Of a stretch of 64,000 nucleotides of DNA, positions 1 to 13,369 are shown piece by piece (position 1 is the first letter of the stretch; each line of letters opens with the position of its first letter). A model generated the notes under the pieces. That model was given only the letters and a program-made list of their open reading frames with translations. It had not been told where the DNA came from and did not search any database. Origin of the DNA: Hirundichthys speculiger (lineage: Eukaryota > Chordata > Actinopteri > Beloniformes > Exocoetidae); contig JAGFBZ010002379.1 in NCBI GenBank assembly GCA_018398805.1, positions 558,001 to 622,000 of the forward strand, read 5' to 3'. Both the position numbers and the translations under genes were made by a program.

Positions 1-39
1 TCCACTCCTTGCAGTGTCGTTGTTTTTCAAAGCTCCACC

Positions 40-315
40 AGAACACTTATTACCTCTGCCAAGGAGGTTATGTTTTTGCTGGCGTTTATCTGTCTGTCTG
101 TCTGTCTGTTTGTTTGTCTGTTTGTTTGTCTGCTTGTGTTCAAGATAACTCAAAAAGTCATGGATGAATTTTAATAAATTTTTTTTGATGAAATGTAAAA
201 AAGAAGAACTGATTTCATTTTGGGTGTGATCTGGAAGAAATTCTGGATCACTTTCAAATTTTCATTAATTGTTCAGCTTGGCGGAGGTCTGCACTCTCCA
301 AGTGCTTTTCTAGTT
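40..315. repeat. Dispersed repeat with TCTG-rich start
   Basis: The segment opens with a CCAAGGAGGTTATG-like block and a (TCTG/TTTG)n run at about 88-134. It has a core reading 'aactcaaaaagtcatgga' and ends in GGCGGAGGTCTGCACTCTCC. I recognise this order from a repeat found in many fish and marine animals. Positions 52-63 (ACCTCTGCCAAG) and 277-288 are inverted copies of each other with one mismatch, which suggests a short inverted-repeat DNA element. The class is not certain and no coding capacity is visible. Confidence 0.6.
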
Positions 316-2480
316 CTTTATGAAGTGAAAAGGAAATTACTGTAAAGGCCTGTGAACTTTTTAAACGTCTCCACATGGGGGCAGTCTAATAACTTATTTT
401 TCTTCAAACCTTTGCAGAAGACATTTGAGCTTCAGCGTTCCAAAAACGTATTACTTGATGCCATTCTTGGATGTGTGGATGTTGATGCATAATTTACTGT
501 TATTTAAACAGGCTCAAAGTTGCACGTTTTACAAGAACTTGTGTATATGTTTCATGGGCTGCAACATGTGTGACCACTTAGGAAACAACATGTGGATTCA
601 TGTGTGTATCTCCTGAGCTGCTGTGTGAGGGTTAAGGGGGTTTGGATTATTTTGCTCTGTGTCCCATTCAGAGCAGCCAATCAAGCGTGAGGCACGGAGG
701 AGAAAAGGGGACATTGTTGCAGCCTCAGAAAATAGATTCACTTGCAGGAGTTCAACAGAAAGACGCTTGCAACAACGAGCTGACCCTTTCAGCTTTATGA
801 CCGTACTAGAACTCCTTTCATAATATGGTGAATGAATGTGTCAAATCACACGGTCTGGGATTCGTATGTGGTTTATATTGACTGAACTCAATTTGCTTTG
901 CCAAGCACTAATTAGCAGGGAAGTGTTTGGGAAGAATAGACAAAAAAATGTCTGACAAATGAACTTGGCTCGGTCTAAGTAATGACTGCATGATCAAAAG
1001 GGAAATTCCTTAAGGCTAATTTTGTTTACTTGTAGTGTCATGTGTTTGAGGTTTATTATGCTGAGATATAACAGAACACATCAGTTCAGGCTTCTAGCCC
1101 TTAGCATGTTCTGGGACATGTTTCTCCATCCTACTCAATAATTCAATTGTCTGGTATGCCATGTAGGTAAAAGCACCTGGGTTAGCCTGTCTGCGTCCTT
1201 ATCTTCAAAGGCATCAATGTTCACTCCTGGAGAAAAAAAATTATGCAAGTTTTTACTTTCTGTGATTTTTAAAGTCATGATGCAACCAGGAAAAAGCCCT
1301 GCGTCACTGAGAGAATGAGGTATGGTCTGGTGGTTCACATTGAGTCTGAGTCCTTGGGACCTTTGGGGGTACCACATAACTATTTCTGTACATTCTAGGG
1401 TGTATATGGGCCCAAGATTTATGGCTGCCCATCTGCTGTTGTGAGAGCAGAGGGGTTGGTATTTGAGACGCAAAGTTGTGGACGGACTCTCTGTAATAAT
1501 GATTATGGGAGGAATAGGGAGAATTGGTATGTGGTTGAAGGAGGTCAAGCTCATAGTGGATATGGGCTTCCTATTGTTTGTTTGCTGTGTAAATAGCAAA
1601 ATTATATTTTCTTATGCAGCTGCAGCTGTCACACTATATGTTAATACACAGAAATATTTTAAATCATCTCCAAAGAAATAAAGCCACCCACCCAAGGTAA
1701 CTGTGTCGCAGCCATCTCCTGTGATGACGGTGCAGTGCTTTATGGCACCATGTCACACATCAGCAAATTATGGAGCCGTCTTACAGAGCTGCAGTGGGCA
1801 TCACGGTAGAGGGGTCTAAGAAACTCAAGAAAGGAATGATGGAAGAGAAAACTAGAGTGACAGAGAAGGAGGCCAAAGGAGAGTAAATCTCAAATAGTGT
1901 CATAAAGGTGACTTAACCTCCACACCCATAGAAGGAGCCTCTCTAGGTTAGCTTTCCTTCTCTTCAAGATTATGCATAGTGATAATTCACAGGATCTAAC
2001 TTTTCAAATCTATTGGAAGAGGTTTACCTGCTTTAGTGTAAAAAAAAAAAAGAAAAAACAAATATCCTTTGTCACCTTCCTTCTAAAGCATTAGTTTTAG
2101 GTTCTCTTTAAAGTTCCAAAATACAACATTTTCATCCTAAATACAGCTGAAAACAACCAGAATGTATGTGAAGATAGAGCAGAGCATTGATTGTTGATGC
2201 CAGAGTGTGAAGCCTTTCTACCTGAGCCTGGCTAGTAGCTCTTGCTCTTAAGCTCTTTGTTCTCATTATCTGGAGAAACCACATGCGCCTGTTAAAGCAC
2301 ATAAGCCTCTTACAGAACATGCCTTCAATTAAAGATCAATGAGCCATTTTATAAGATCTAAGTTTGTTTTCACTTTTAGCTTCATTTGTTCATGAGTTAA
2401 AGGCCGGTGCTCTAGTGCAGCACCTATTGGTTTCCTGGGATCACATATTAGACCTTTAAATCTTTCAAGGAAGGCCCAGC
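316..2480. other. Intergenic, no gene seen
   Basis: AT-rich DNA with A-tracts and no recognisable coding region. The longest open frame (1,135-1,599, minus, 154 codons) has no domain I recognise and is within chance expectation for this much sequence. Confidence 0.5.
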
Positions 2481-2720
2481 CTGCTCTAATTGGTCATCCA
2501 TCTATCCATCCATCTATCCATCCATCCATCCATCCATCCATCCATCCATCCATCCATCCATCCATCCGTCCTTGCTTCTTTGTATTTAGATCTGCTGGAG
2601 CCTATCCCAGTTGTCTTCATATGAAAACAAAGGTTCACTCTGAACAGGTCACCAGTCCATCTTAGGGGTGATTGATCAACTAAGTAGCCCAAAATAATTA
2701 GTGTGCAATTCAGAGGCTTT
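2481..2720 (+). repeat. (ATCC)n microsatellite with retroposon-type tail
   Basis: An ATCC array at about 2,495-2,569 is followed by 'ctggagcctatcccag' and a 'gaacaggtcaccagtccatc' block. This microsatellite-plus-tail pattern is familiar from many fish repeats, usually at the end of a retroposed element. A related block occurs at 14,335-14,480. I cannot assign the family name from sequence alone. Confidence 0.6.
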
Positions 2721-5700
2721 TTTTTTTTTTTTTTGCCATGTCTGTCTGAAGGCATGCTCCGAGTTCTCTTGTGTGCCTCCCTGGTGGATTCCTCCAGTAA
2801 TATCATTGATTACATGAATAGTGCAGCTGGGTCTGCAACTCAAATGTGTGCTTAAAAAGCAGCGCCTTACCTGTGGATAAAGTACAAAGCTGATTATGGT
2901 GAACACCATTCAGCTAACTTAAAGGATTAATGTCTCCTTCATGACCTGGGGTCAAAAGATTAATTTTTTTAGTTTTCCTGGAAACTGACTTCAAAGCCAC
3001 TCTATGTAGTAATATCACTTCTGATCACATGGAGGCAGCATAACAAAAGAACATTCATGTGTCTGCCCCTGGTAGAGGACACAACACAGAGTATGTTTAG
3101 TGGGAAAAAAGCAGCTTTACAAAATGTTCCAGAGCATCCCCACTCATTAGCACAGTATTGTCAAAGGTCCCTTTGTCAACACAGCAGAACCAAAAGCCCC
3201 CATGTGGTCAGCAGTGGCATTGCTTCAAAGTCTTGGTGGTAGTGCTGTTGCCCACCATGAGGGAGATCCGGGTTCAAATCCTCATTACATCAGGAAAGGC
3301 ATCTGGCATAAAACTTGCACCAAATCAATCATATGGCTCACACCACCCCAAACAGTGATTTACCAAAAAGAAAATTAATAGTAATCAAAATCAGTGACAA
3401 CAAAAAAGGACATCTGTCTCCCTTTTCTCTGCCACATAGCTGGTAACTACATGTTGACAGTGCCATCATTTACACATTGTTTGCTTTGTTTGTTTGTTAA
3501 TATTTCTTTACTTAAAAAAAATACTTGACGTGCAATATTTTAAATCAGTTTCAGAATTCTCTTTCAGTTTCATTTAAATCTAAATCTTTAAAGGGGGAGT
3601 GTCAGCTGAAAATTAGCAGTTAAAGATTCATTATAAAAAGAAAAAGAAGAAGACGACTGAAAAGTCCAAAAAAAACAGCTTCACAGAGCTGCGTCCGTAT
3701 CCCTTGTGTCTGGATCAGTTTCCGTGAGACGTTGACTTTTCTGGTAAATGGGTGGGATTCCTGATCCCATCCCTCCAGGGAAGTACAAGTGCATGGATGC
3801 ATGAATAGCAAATGTTCCATTCAAACCTCCCCTGCTTTCATTTGATGCCAGAGAATTTCCTCACCGCTGTCAGAGAAACAACAATGTTAAGTTTCTTCTT
3901 TGTATTGGTATAAAACCAGACTCTTACAAAATATCTGATTCAGGGAACTTTAAATATTTGCTTCAGAACAGACCCAGATTGTGGAAGAAATATGGTTGGT
4001 AGTGGGCTGCCATTGGCAGATGTTGAAAGAAATAACAATGACTCATTTTCCTGGTATGGTATTGATTGTGTTACCATGAATACATCCTGCTAAACTGCCA
4101 CTATGCAACCTCATTAGTGGATTCCAAATAAAAACAGAGCAGGGAGGGATGATCCTGACTGAAGACTTTGGAGGATAAGCAGTATTCTCATTCAATTGCG
4201 GGGTGACCTTCCCGTGACTTGTGCCCATTATGAATGTCTAATGTGTCCCGAGTGTCTGTCAAGTGAAGCACTTGAGCCTGTTCATGATAAGTGATACATC
4301 TGACATTGATCTGCTCACAGCCCAGAGCACTCCATTGTTGGCTCTGTGCTGCACCTGATGGGAGCTGCTTGCCAGAACTGGACTCCCTTAACAGAGCGCT
4401 AATTGTTTTATATTCCTTCCACATTCCTGGGCTTGCAGTTTCACCTCAGTATACAGTCACTCCCACATATTCGCACACACAGCCGCATACTGTAGGAACT
4501 CTCATCGGACATAGTTCTCCTTCTCCAAGGAAGAGTTGCATTTGGTTAACATTATTAACAAATACAAGCATGTGGGAATGTTGGCCTTTGGCAGCACAAA
4601 AGTGAAACCACATTGGATCTCGGTAGAAATGAACCAAAAAAGCGAGTTATAGATTTTTTTTTTTTTCTTCAATATTCATTAAAACCTCTGAATCACACTT
4701 CTGCAGGCAGTATGATTCGGGAATACATGTGTATTCTGTTTAGCGTACTCACTGATAAACATATGTTTTCTGTTGTCATCAGCTACATACATCAGTGAGC
4801 AGTGATTCAGGGATTCATGAGAAAGCAAAGATTTGTCCTGGTAAACAGGAAGTGAAACATAATATTTTACTTGTGACTTCTTTTCAGGTCCTAATCAACA
4901 TGCAGGGAACCACACTATGATTAAAGAGCTGTGCAGTTTAGGTTACCACTGATTCAGCAATGTAAATGTGATTTTGATGCAATTTCTTTCTACCACACAG
5001 AAGAATTCAAATTTCCATTCACTCACCCAAAGCTAAACTGCACTCTGATGGGTTTTGGCTGATAAATGTTTCTGTACAATAAGACCTGTCATGTTTTCCT
5101 TTTTTTTTTTTTTCAGTTTTGTTCAATATTTTCTGCTTTCCCTGCTTGGACCTCATTTGCTCAATTCAGGCTGGGAAACGAGTCTTGGACACCTGGGAAA
5201 TCTGCTCTTCTCTGCTCCTCTCACAGCTAATTAGTGTGTGAACTAATTGCACGGCTAACTTTAGCAAAGCGACACCCTAGTTCCATCTGTCTGCTATCTA
5301 TAAAGTAGGTGGTGGGATGGAGGGGAGCCTGCTGGTGACGTCCTCACTCTTTTTTGCAGTTTTCCATCAAGAACTTTTATCTGGGGAGCTTATAAGCTGG
5401 TCCTGTCTGACTGCATTGGAATAAAGGAGGCTGAGAGCCTTTGTAAATAGCCAATATTGTGGTTCTGGTTTAGCTAAGACTCCAGATCAGACCTCAAATC
5501 ACAGTTGTGCATCTCAGAACAAACAAAAACTCAATCAACTTAAACACATAAATAAATGAATAAATAAATAAGGGCAAGTTTGGACAGCCAGATGGGGGAA
5601 AATCTTACCCTATCATGATAACTGCCCAGATTAATGTCAGTCTCAATGTCATTAAGGTAAGCACTATATGTATCTATGGTCTTTATATTCTGTTATCGTC

Positions 5701-7584
5701 ATTTAAATCTACATAATCTGGACTCAAGGAAAAGCTTTTTGGCACTGCAGCCTTTTCTGGTTTCTGTTTGCAGTTCAGTTTGGCCAGTGAAGCTTGAGTG
5801 GGCTTTAGTTGCATGGATAAAACACATAAATACTGTGCCAAGGGGAAAAAAATGTGGAAGACATTTGCTGAAATAGAATCTTAAATCTTTACCCTACAAA
5901 AAATTGAACTTTTTAATACTTTTTCAGCATTTTTCCTGTCGTGAAAGAATGACCTTTGTGTGGGGAAGGAAGTCTTGGCACGAGTATCTGTTATTCATTC
6001 TTCCTCCTATACACATCTGCTGGCAGCACCAAGGGAAAAAAAAAAACGTTCCAAATGGGTTTCCAGACCAAACTGTTTCCCAAAATGTTGAATTTGCATA
6101 TTTGCTGTTAACTATTGTTGCTTCCTGAACCCCATCACACAGCGACTATCAGACAACATGACAGATTTGTTTGTGGCACACATGTAAAAATGCTCACAAG
6201 CAACAACATTTACAAGAACCATCTGAGTTCTGAGTAAACCACAGACCTGGAAAGCTGTTTTCTCGGGAATGTCTTTCATCTGAGGGAATAATTCCAGCAC
6301 CGTTTTTTTTTTCAGTGATAATTCAGTGGAGGAAAATATCTGAAGTACAAACGTTTAAAAAAATACAAATATATATTTGGCAGTTTAACCTTCTCAGTGC
6401 TGCTTTTTAAGTCTTCTCTTTTCTTTTTCTTAAATCTGTTTCAATTTTTGTGGGATTTTCCTCACTCAGGCAAACAGCTTTTTACATTCTAAGGCTGTAT
6501 ATCTTCATATTTAACCGTTTTTGCACATGCGTTCTCATGTTCAGACAGAGGCAGAAGTCACAGGGGGGCCGACATGTGGTGTGGACCCCATACAGAGCAT
6601 GTTTGCAATTTTATTCAAACTTTTATCAGAATTTTGTTCGCTCAGAATCCTCCACGCATGTATGTCTTAGGAGGTCTGACCAAAGTTAAAATAAGTAACT
6701 CAGTGAATTTTTCAAGTGACTGGTCTACAAAATACTCCTGTGTCATAAATACAAGGATCACCCCCATTTCTGCCATCGTTTTCACGGTGCACTAATAGCA
6801 TTTTTGAACACTGCCCCTTTTGTGGCTGATGAAACTAAAGTTCATCTGCGGTGAGCCAGAGGCTCTTGAGGTTCGTCGACCTCTGCTTTCCTTGATCACT
6901 CTCTCGAGATTGAGGCTGATGAGGAAAACAGCTTCATGCTTTCAACCTGACACTCTTCTTCCTGCTGCTCAGAAGATCTTGACAGCCAGAATGTGTGAGC
7001 TGGGGTCAAGTGGGTGGACAGAGGGGTTCTCCTTTGACTTACACGCCACACAGCCAACATTTGGGAGACGACAGAGTGAGGAAGATGAAATAAGATTATG
7101 ATGGATGTGTGTACAATTGTGGTCTGTAGGGCCTTGGAGGTCATGGATGGGGGGAGGGGGGGCAACTGGAAATAAAGGGGAGGACAGGAGGACCTCCTGT
7201 TAACCCACATTTTCTGTTTAAAAGTTGAGGCAACCTTTCTTCATATCCATATCCTCGACCGCTTTGATGTCAGCTCCTAAGTGTTTGTTCGGATAAAAAG
7301 TATGGCATTTATACTTAAAGATAAATCAAGCAAATTATTTTGGCATTTGTCTCCACCATCAAATGTTCATTTCAGTTTTAAACAAAGTGATGTGCTGCTC
7401 TAACACTTCAACACAACACGCATGTTGAATTCTAATGAGGTCATAAAGTAGAAAATAAAACCCGTAGTATCATAGAGACTTGTGAATCTGTTATAAAACT
7501 ATTGATTTGTCTTCTGGGACACAATACTTTTTTTTTCTGTGTACAGAGACACACAAAAAAAAATGTGTTTAAAAGTATTGTGTG
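2721..7584. other. Intergenic, no gene seen apart from a SINE
   Basis: Apart from the SINE-like element near 3.2-3.4 kb, this stretch holds short A/T tracts, an AAAT-rich run near 5,547-5,571 and no convincing exon. Open frames here are all about 100 codons or fewer and show no family motif. Confidence 0.5.
3222..3362 (+). repeat. tRNA-derived SINE fragment
   Basis: An internal pol III box-B-like motif (GGGTTCAAATCCT, about 3,270) follows 'gtagtgctgttgcccacca'. After it comes 'ggcatctggcataaaactt' and 'gcaccaaatcaat', a body that I recognise from a common fish SINE-type repeat. The box A region is degenerate. The element looks like an old, truncated copy without a preserved tail. Confidence 0.65.
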
Positions 7585-8053
7585 TGTCAGGTGTGAGGCA
7601 GAATGGAGGACCCAGGCGCAGGGGTTTTAAAAAACAAAGTATTTAACAAAAACAAAACCAATAGTCCAAGAAAACCAAAATCCACAAATGTAATCCAAAA
7701 GGGAAAATAAAGACTAATCCAAAACAAACCAAAAAAAATCCACAAAAGTACTTACAGGACACGAGACAATGCAAGACAAAAAAAAAAACGGCAAAGAAAC
7801 GCATAGACATGAAGACAACGGACCAGCACAGACAGGGGAGATGACAAGACTTAAATACACAGGTCAACAAACCAGAGGCAGGTGCAGACAATCAGGATAA
7901 CTAGAGGGAAGGAAGCAAAACTGAAAACAACGGAGACAAGACCCTTCAAAGTAAAACAGGAAACAGGTAACACAAAAGACACAGATTGACGCCAACTTAA
8001 CACAGAACATAGAAAACCCAAAATGGCCGTCATGGCCGCCCCAGACCATGACA
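7585..8053 (-). mobile_element. Solo LTR, 469 bp
   Basis: The element begins TGTCA and ends TGACA, the TG...CA rule for LTRs, and is flanked on both sides by the 5-bp direct repeat GTGTG (7,580-7,584 and 8,054-8,058). Read on the minus strand it has a TATTTAAG TATA-like box (plus-strand 'cttaaatacac', about 7,850-7,862) and a TTAAATAC sequence near its 3' end. No internal retroelement coding region adjoins it. Known biology: recombination between the two LTRs of a provirus or Gypsy-type element leaves exactly this structure. Superfamily is unassigned. Confidence 0.75.
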
Positions 8054-11000
8054 GTGTGAAACTGTCAGAGAATGTGAAGGAAAGAAAAAACAGTCCATAT
8101 TTAAGTGAAACTAAGGGACCTACTTACTCCTTGGTCACTCTCATTTGGGATATCTTAGTTGCCTCTGCCATGATGTCCACTGCAGCTCTGTGAGCCAGGT
8201 TATCTTGTGCACCAGTGAAAGCGCCATGCAATAGGGGAAACCCTAACTTTAACCCTAAACCCGAGTACCGAGAAAATGGCATCTACTGGGTGGCAGCACC
8301 GGTTGAAACCGGCCGTTACACCTGCATTTGGGGCTTTGCATGTCATGCAAACTTCCAGTTTTGAAGTGATATTATGAACTCCCACTGACTCAATAGGTAC
8401 TGAGGCTAAGTTCCCGTCATTTTGGGAAGGAACAGATCAACACTGACTACGACTAGTGGTGATCCTGTCTACTTCTGCTGGAATAACTGGAGGAAGCCAT
8501 AGCAGAGAGAAAGACGTGTGTCAGCAAAGCCCCAGATGAGAGTGAGTTCATCTTCCACAGTAGTCGGGCTGGCTCTGTTGTCTCAAGAGACCACCAGAAA
8601 AGGAGTCCAAAGTTACTTTAGATATTTTAACATGCAAATACTCCTTAGTGTTCCTGAGGTTGGAGGCAGTTTGTTTTTATATAAATGCTTTCAGTTAGAG
8701 GTTTGGTTAGATTTGACCACTCTGGTTAGGTTTAGGGACATTTGGTTAGAAAAATAATCGGTTTTGAAAAGCATGATACTGTGCACCTCATTCCAAAAAT
8801 CTCCTTTTATTAGTTTACCAAGAGACCAGCTTCCTTCTACAGAAAACGCCACGTGAAATCTCCAGAACAAATAGAAATTACTGTGAGTCACATGGGTACG
8901 TCAGAAACACAATATTTGCATGGATAAAATATTTTTCTTTTTGTGTGTATTTTCTGATTTATCATAAAGTAGTCTGAAAATAGAGAGAGAGAGAAAACTA
9001 TGAAGAATAGTTTTGAAGTTATGATGATCATGTTTTGTGTGTGTGTTAGCACAGTGATAACCAGGGTGAAACCTGGCTCCAGACTAGTGTCAGTGTCTAT
9101 TCACATTCTGTTTTGACTTTCTTTCGACAATCGACACAAGTTTTCACAATTACACTTTCAGTGCGACTTCTTACTTTGTCCACATGACATCATGGACTCT
9201 GAAAAACTTGTCACCAGGTGATGCAAAAAAAAAAAAAAGTTTAAAAAGAAAAACAGAAGAAAAGGAGAGACACCACCCACGCATGATCAAGTTTCCTTCT
9301 GTGAACAGACAGGAATCTGCTGGAAAGCTCCCTTCAGATGGGCTGTCACTGATGGGTTAGGTGTCTGAATGTGTGCGCTCTCCTCCTACGCAGATAACTT
9401 TTATACATACCAACAAAAATCATGTCTCATTTCCAGCATCCTGGTTGCACAACCAACTGTGGAACTGTGGGCAACGAAAGGAAGTAAAGTAACTGCCAAG
9501 GAAGGAAAATTGAGCGTAGAAGACTCACAAAACATGTTCCAAACATTATCTGATCCATCTCTTGATATGTGCAGTTACAGCTATTCTATCATTTGAAGTG
9601 CTGGCACCTCTCAACCACCTGCTCCCATGCACAGACCCACAGTTAGACTGCTGGAAAGAGTTAACTGTTGAGTTCAGTTGAAAGATAAAGCGTGGACTGA
9701 CAGGGTTTCCTGAGGTTCTTGTAAAAGCCTGAAGGCAGTGATGACAGACCCACAGACGTTTCTTCCTGTCCTGATTAGATAATCTCTGTCTGTCTCTGTG
9801 TTTCACTAAGTGTGAATAAACATGGGGGCGAAACTGTGTCCAGGCATTTCAGAGATATAGAACAGAGATACAGCACTATCCATCTTATTCACATCTATCA
9901 TTTTTTAATCCTTTCTTTCTTGCCTTCTGTTCTGTATATGTCTCAAGACTATTACTACCACAAAACACCAGCCAAAAAACAGCAATATTAATAGAAAGGA
10001 TGGTATGAACACCAAATATCCCACTATGAAGAACTTGACATATTGGACAGTTTGTCTTTATTTGTTTATCTTGGATATACATGGGTTTCTGACAAAAGTT
10101 TAGAAAAAAATATACACACAGCATTTTTAAATAAAAGTGTTGTGAAGGCAAGTTAGTAAGAATAAAACAGCATAAAAGCCATAATCTTTGCATCTGACAA
10201 GCAAAAATACAAGGGAGGAATATTGTAGCCTATTTTTAAGTGCATTTACATATTATCATAGAGTTGGATGAGCTGTATCAAAGCAAATACAATAAAAATA
10301 TTAATTAATTAAGCCATCTCCTCAAAGAAAATCACTCACTGCTGAAAATATGATTAAATAAGTTAAGTTCTGGATTTGAATGATGAATTTGTTAACTCTG
10401 TACAATCTGAAACATCTCACATTTCTATGTATATTTAACTTCTCACTCATACCCTAAAAGCACAAAAGCCCCTGCTGTTTTCCAACTATATCCATAGTGT
10501 GGGTGCCAAATGAGCAGCGCTCAGAGATGGCATTACACACCCTCTTAGGCATTTCCTGTGGCATTTCCTGCTTTCTACACGTCTTCATGCGCTAATGTCC
10601 ATTAATCCTGGCAAACTCAGCAGCTTTTTCTGTCTCTGATATCACAAAAGCTTTCTCTCTGTGTCACAGTCATTGCTTTGGACTGAAGGCAGCATTGTGG
10701 GGCTCCCAGTACTTCACAGCTGATGGTGGAGATAAGCGTTCTCTTGTGTGCAGTGGTGTACAAGCAACTATGGCTTGTGTGTGCATGCATGGCAGGAAAA
10801 ATACTATATACAGATTGTCCCTGGGGACAAACTGTCTGTGAATGTTAAACTAATCCTAAACTATTTCAGATTGGTGTCTAAAACATTTTGTAAGCAAGTG
10901 CTAATTCATATTGGAAGTACCAAGGTTATAAAATTATGAGCTAAGCACATGCATGGACCTGCAATGCCCTTTTTCCCCTGTTTTGTTTTGTCTCTGTGTC

Positions 11001-12719
11001 TTGATGAAAAGTTTTAGAGAATCAACACAGCATGCATGTGTCATTGAATCAAAGCTAGCACGCACAGACTTGGTCAAACCTATAATGAATTTTATTTTGG
11101 CTGCACTCATCTTTCTTGCAATTACAGCCTTTGTCTGTGAGCGATCATCATCACCAGTCCTATTTTGGCATGTCATTTGTCATATTGCCTTTTGACATTT
11201 TAAACAGCAGACAATAATTTATCTCTTATGGCATGACTCAGATGAACAGCAACCCTCACCATGTTTCCTCCGCAGTCTACCACAGATAAGTATTTCATCT
11301 CACCACATGCAGTATCACACAAGCTTTCCCAACCAGTATCAGAAATAAACTCTTCTAACCTCTGTCTGCAGTCAGTGTCTATTTCCTACTCAAACCATTA
11401 AATCTTAACAGACTCATTCCAGAATTTGTGACTAATATTGATCCACTGCCTAGATTTGGAATGTACTCAACTGGACTGTGTTGAACTGTTTGCCTTCTGT
11501 GTAAAAATGCCTTCAGATGACTTTTGCTGTGAATTGACGCCATACAAATAAAATGAACTTAATTGAAACTGTCTAACCCTGCTTTTTAAAATCGTAACAT
11601 GGTCATGTTTATTTTTTCATTATGCAAAACTGCCATGCATGATCAGACATTTTAGAATCAAAACTTAACAAATTGTACCATGCTTTTTTTTGTTTACATA
11701 AAACTGTGATATTGCACAGTTGTAAGATGTTAAAATATACAAAAGAGGTAGGAATTAGGGAAGAGGCTTAGGCTCTCTCACTGCACACTGTCACACCAGA
11801 GGACCAAGCTCAATCCACATCTGGTGCATTTTTTTGTCCAAAGATGTTTTCCCTTTTCTAGTTCACTGTCAGCTGCGGTTGGTGAGAGTCAGGCTTCAAA
11901 TTATACATGACTGGACTTACATATTCATAAATACATGATAAAAGTTGGCATCACGGCACATAAACACGGCCCTATGAAACAGTTTTACCATGTATCTGCC
12001 TTTTACTGTGAACAACAAACCTATTCCACATTTTCTCACCAGATCTTCACTATGATCTCACAAACATTACCCAGAGCTGCTGCGCACCTTCTAACGTGGA
12101 ATAGAAACTAATCAGCTCTCAGCGTGGTTCAACAAGCATGGCAGTGGGTTATAAATTTTCCTTAAAGGGAAGCAAGTACAAATGGATGACCATGGCTGGA
12201 AATGATGTGAAAGGCAAGACGAGAACAACATCCCATGAATGCACGTAATGAGACATTGTTAAATGCAGGAAATCTTTATCTAGAGGGCAGGAAGTCATTT
12301 TGTGTGTCCCACAGCTGAAGTCATTAAAGATAAATGCCTGTTTAGAACAACACATATTTCCCTTTTTTTTTTTTTTTTTTTTTTGCAATTTCACATGATA
12401 CTCTCTCTATGTTTGTAATGTGAAAATGAAATTTCTCACAGCTGCTCTGAGAGGATAACTATAACGACAGTAGGGTGCTCAAGAGAAGTGTTGGTTAGGA
12501 AACACTGTAGTCAGGCAAATATTGCTAAATTGACCCAGATTAAGGGTTTCAAGGTTTTAAAAAAAAACACTGGGTGCATATACTTTACCTGTCATAAATC
12601 ATTTTTAAGGCCACTTTTGTGAATTTAAAACTATATGCATTACGGGAATTCCACTTAAATGAAAATGGTCAGGCATGCCTCCACGTGTAAAGCAAAAAAG
12701 CTGTTATTAGCCAACTATA
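8054..12719. other. Intergenic, no gene seen
   Basis: No recognised coding region. A possible retroposon tail lies near 11.4-11.6 kb. A short run resembling CCCTAA repeats at 8,241-8,263 is too brief and irregular to be telomeric. Poly-A/T tracts occur at about 9,227-9,238 and 12,363-12,384. Confidence 0.5.
11440..11575 (+). repeat. Possible retroposon 3' tail
   Basis: The block ends 'tgaattgacgccatacaaat' followed by 'aaaatgaacttaattgaa'. This resembles the fish retroposon tail in which a 'ggcgctatataaataaa' motif is followed by GAATT repeats. The match is diverged and the body is not recognisable. Confidence 0.35.
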
Positions 12720-12990
12720 ATTTCTTTCTTTGAAAAACCACGCACTCACAAGTCGAGAGGACAGCAGCGTTTTTGCCAAGTCAGCAGCTACCTGGGGGTA
12801 AATTCTTATCACTGTCGGAATTTGCGTGGTTTCGGTTAACAATGAAGTCATCTTACCGCGAGAAAGACAATGTAACGCTGAGAGGATGGACTCTGGGGCG
12901 TAGTCAGTCGCCCATGGGATAACGTTTCAGGCTATGAGTTCATCAGCACCAAGAGTATTACTCACTACGCCACCGAAAGGGTGAGACCTT
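12720..12990. other. CpG-richer islet of unknown role
   Basis: This segment has clearly more CpG than its flanks (for example 'cttaccgcgagaaag' and 'gggcgtagtcagtcgccc'). It holds a 26-codon ORF starting at 12,842 with A at -3, and a possible splice donor ('gaaag/ggtgaga', near 12,978). It could be a small promoter or exon, or part of an unrecognised transposon. No homology is recognised. Confidence 0.25.
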
Positions 12991-13369
12991 TGAATCATTT
13001 ATTTCATTGTATGTAATTAATTGTTACAAAACAACACCGAAGTGACTTATCATATAACTTATTGTGACTGTGGAAGCATAGTGAACAGTGGCAACTCCAT
13101 ATCCTCACTGTAACCCATTAACCTTTCAGCCATCACAGACACGTGCTGACAGTTCACTCTGGGTTTGTGCTCTAATAATAGACTAATGATACAGAGGAAA
13201 GAACAGTTTGGTTTTAGGTTTCCTTTACATTTAGTACGGGAGGTTAAAAGAATGACTTATGTGTAAACCCTCTGGAGCGATAAAAAGCCCCAGGAAGGTA
13301 GGCATATCATCGTAAAAAATCTACAAACAAAAGATGCCTTCATGAACATAAGTACAGGAGGTTTAAAAC

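Noticed and set aside
1135..1599. 154-codon minus-strand ORF as a gene
   Set aside because: No recognised motif or splice context, and one ORF of this length is roughly what chance allows in 64 kb of this composition.
8241..8263. Interstitial telomere-like CCCTAA run
   Set aside because: Only three irregular units are present.
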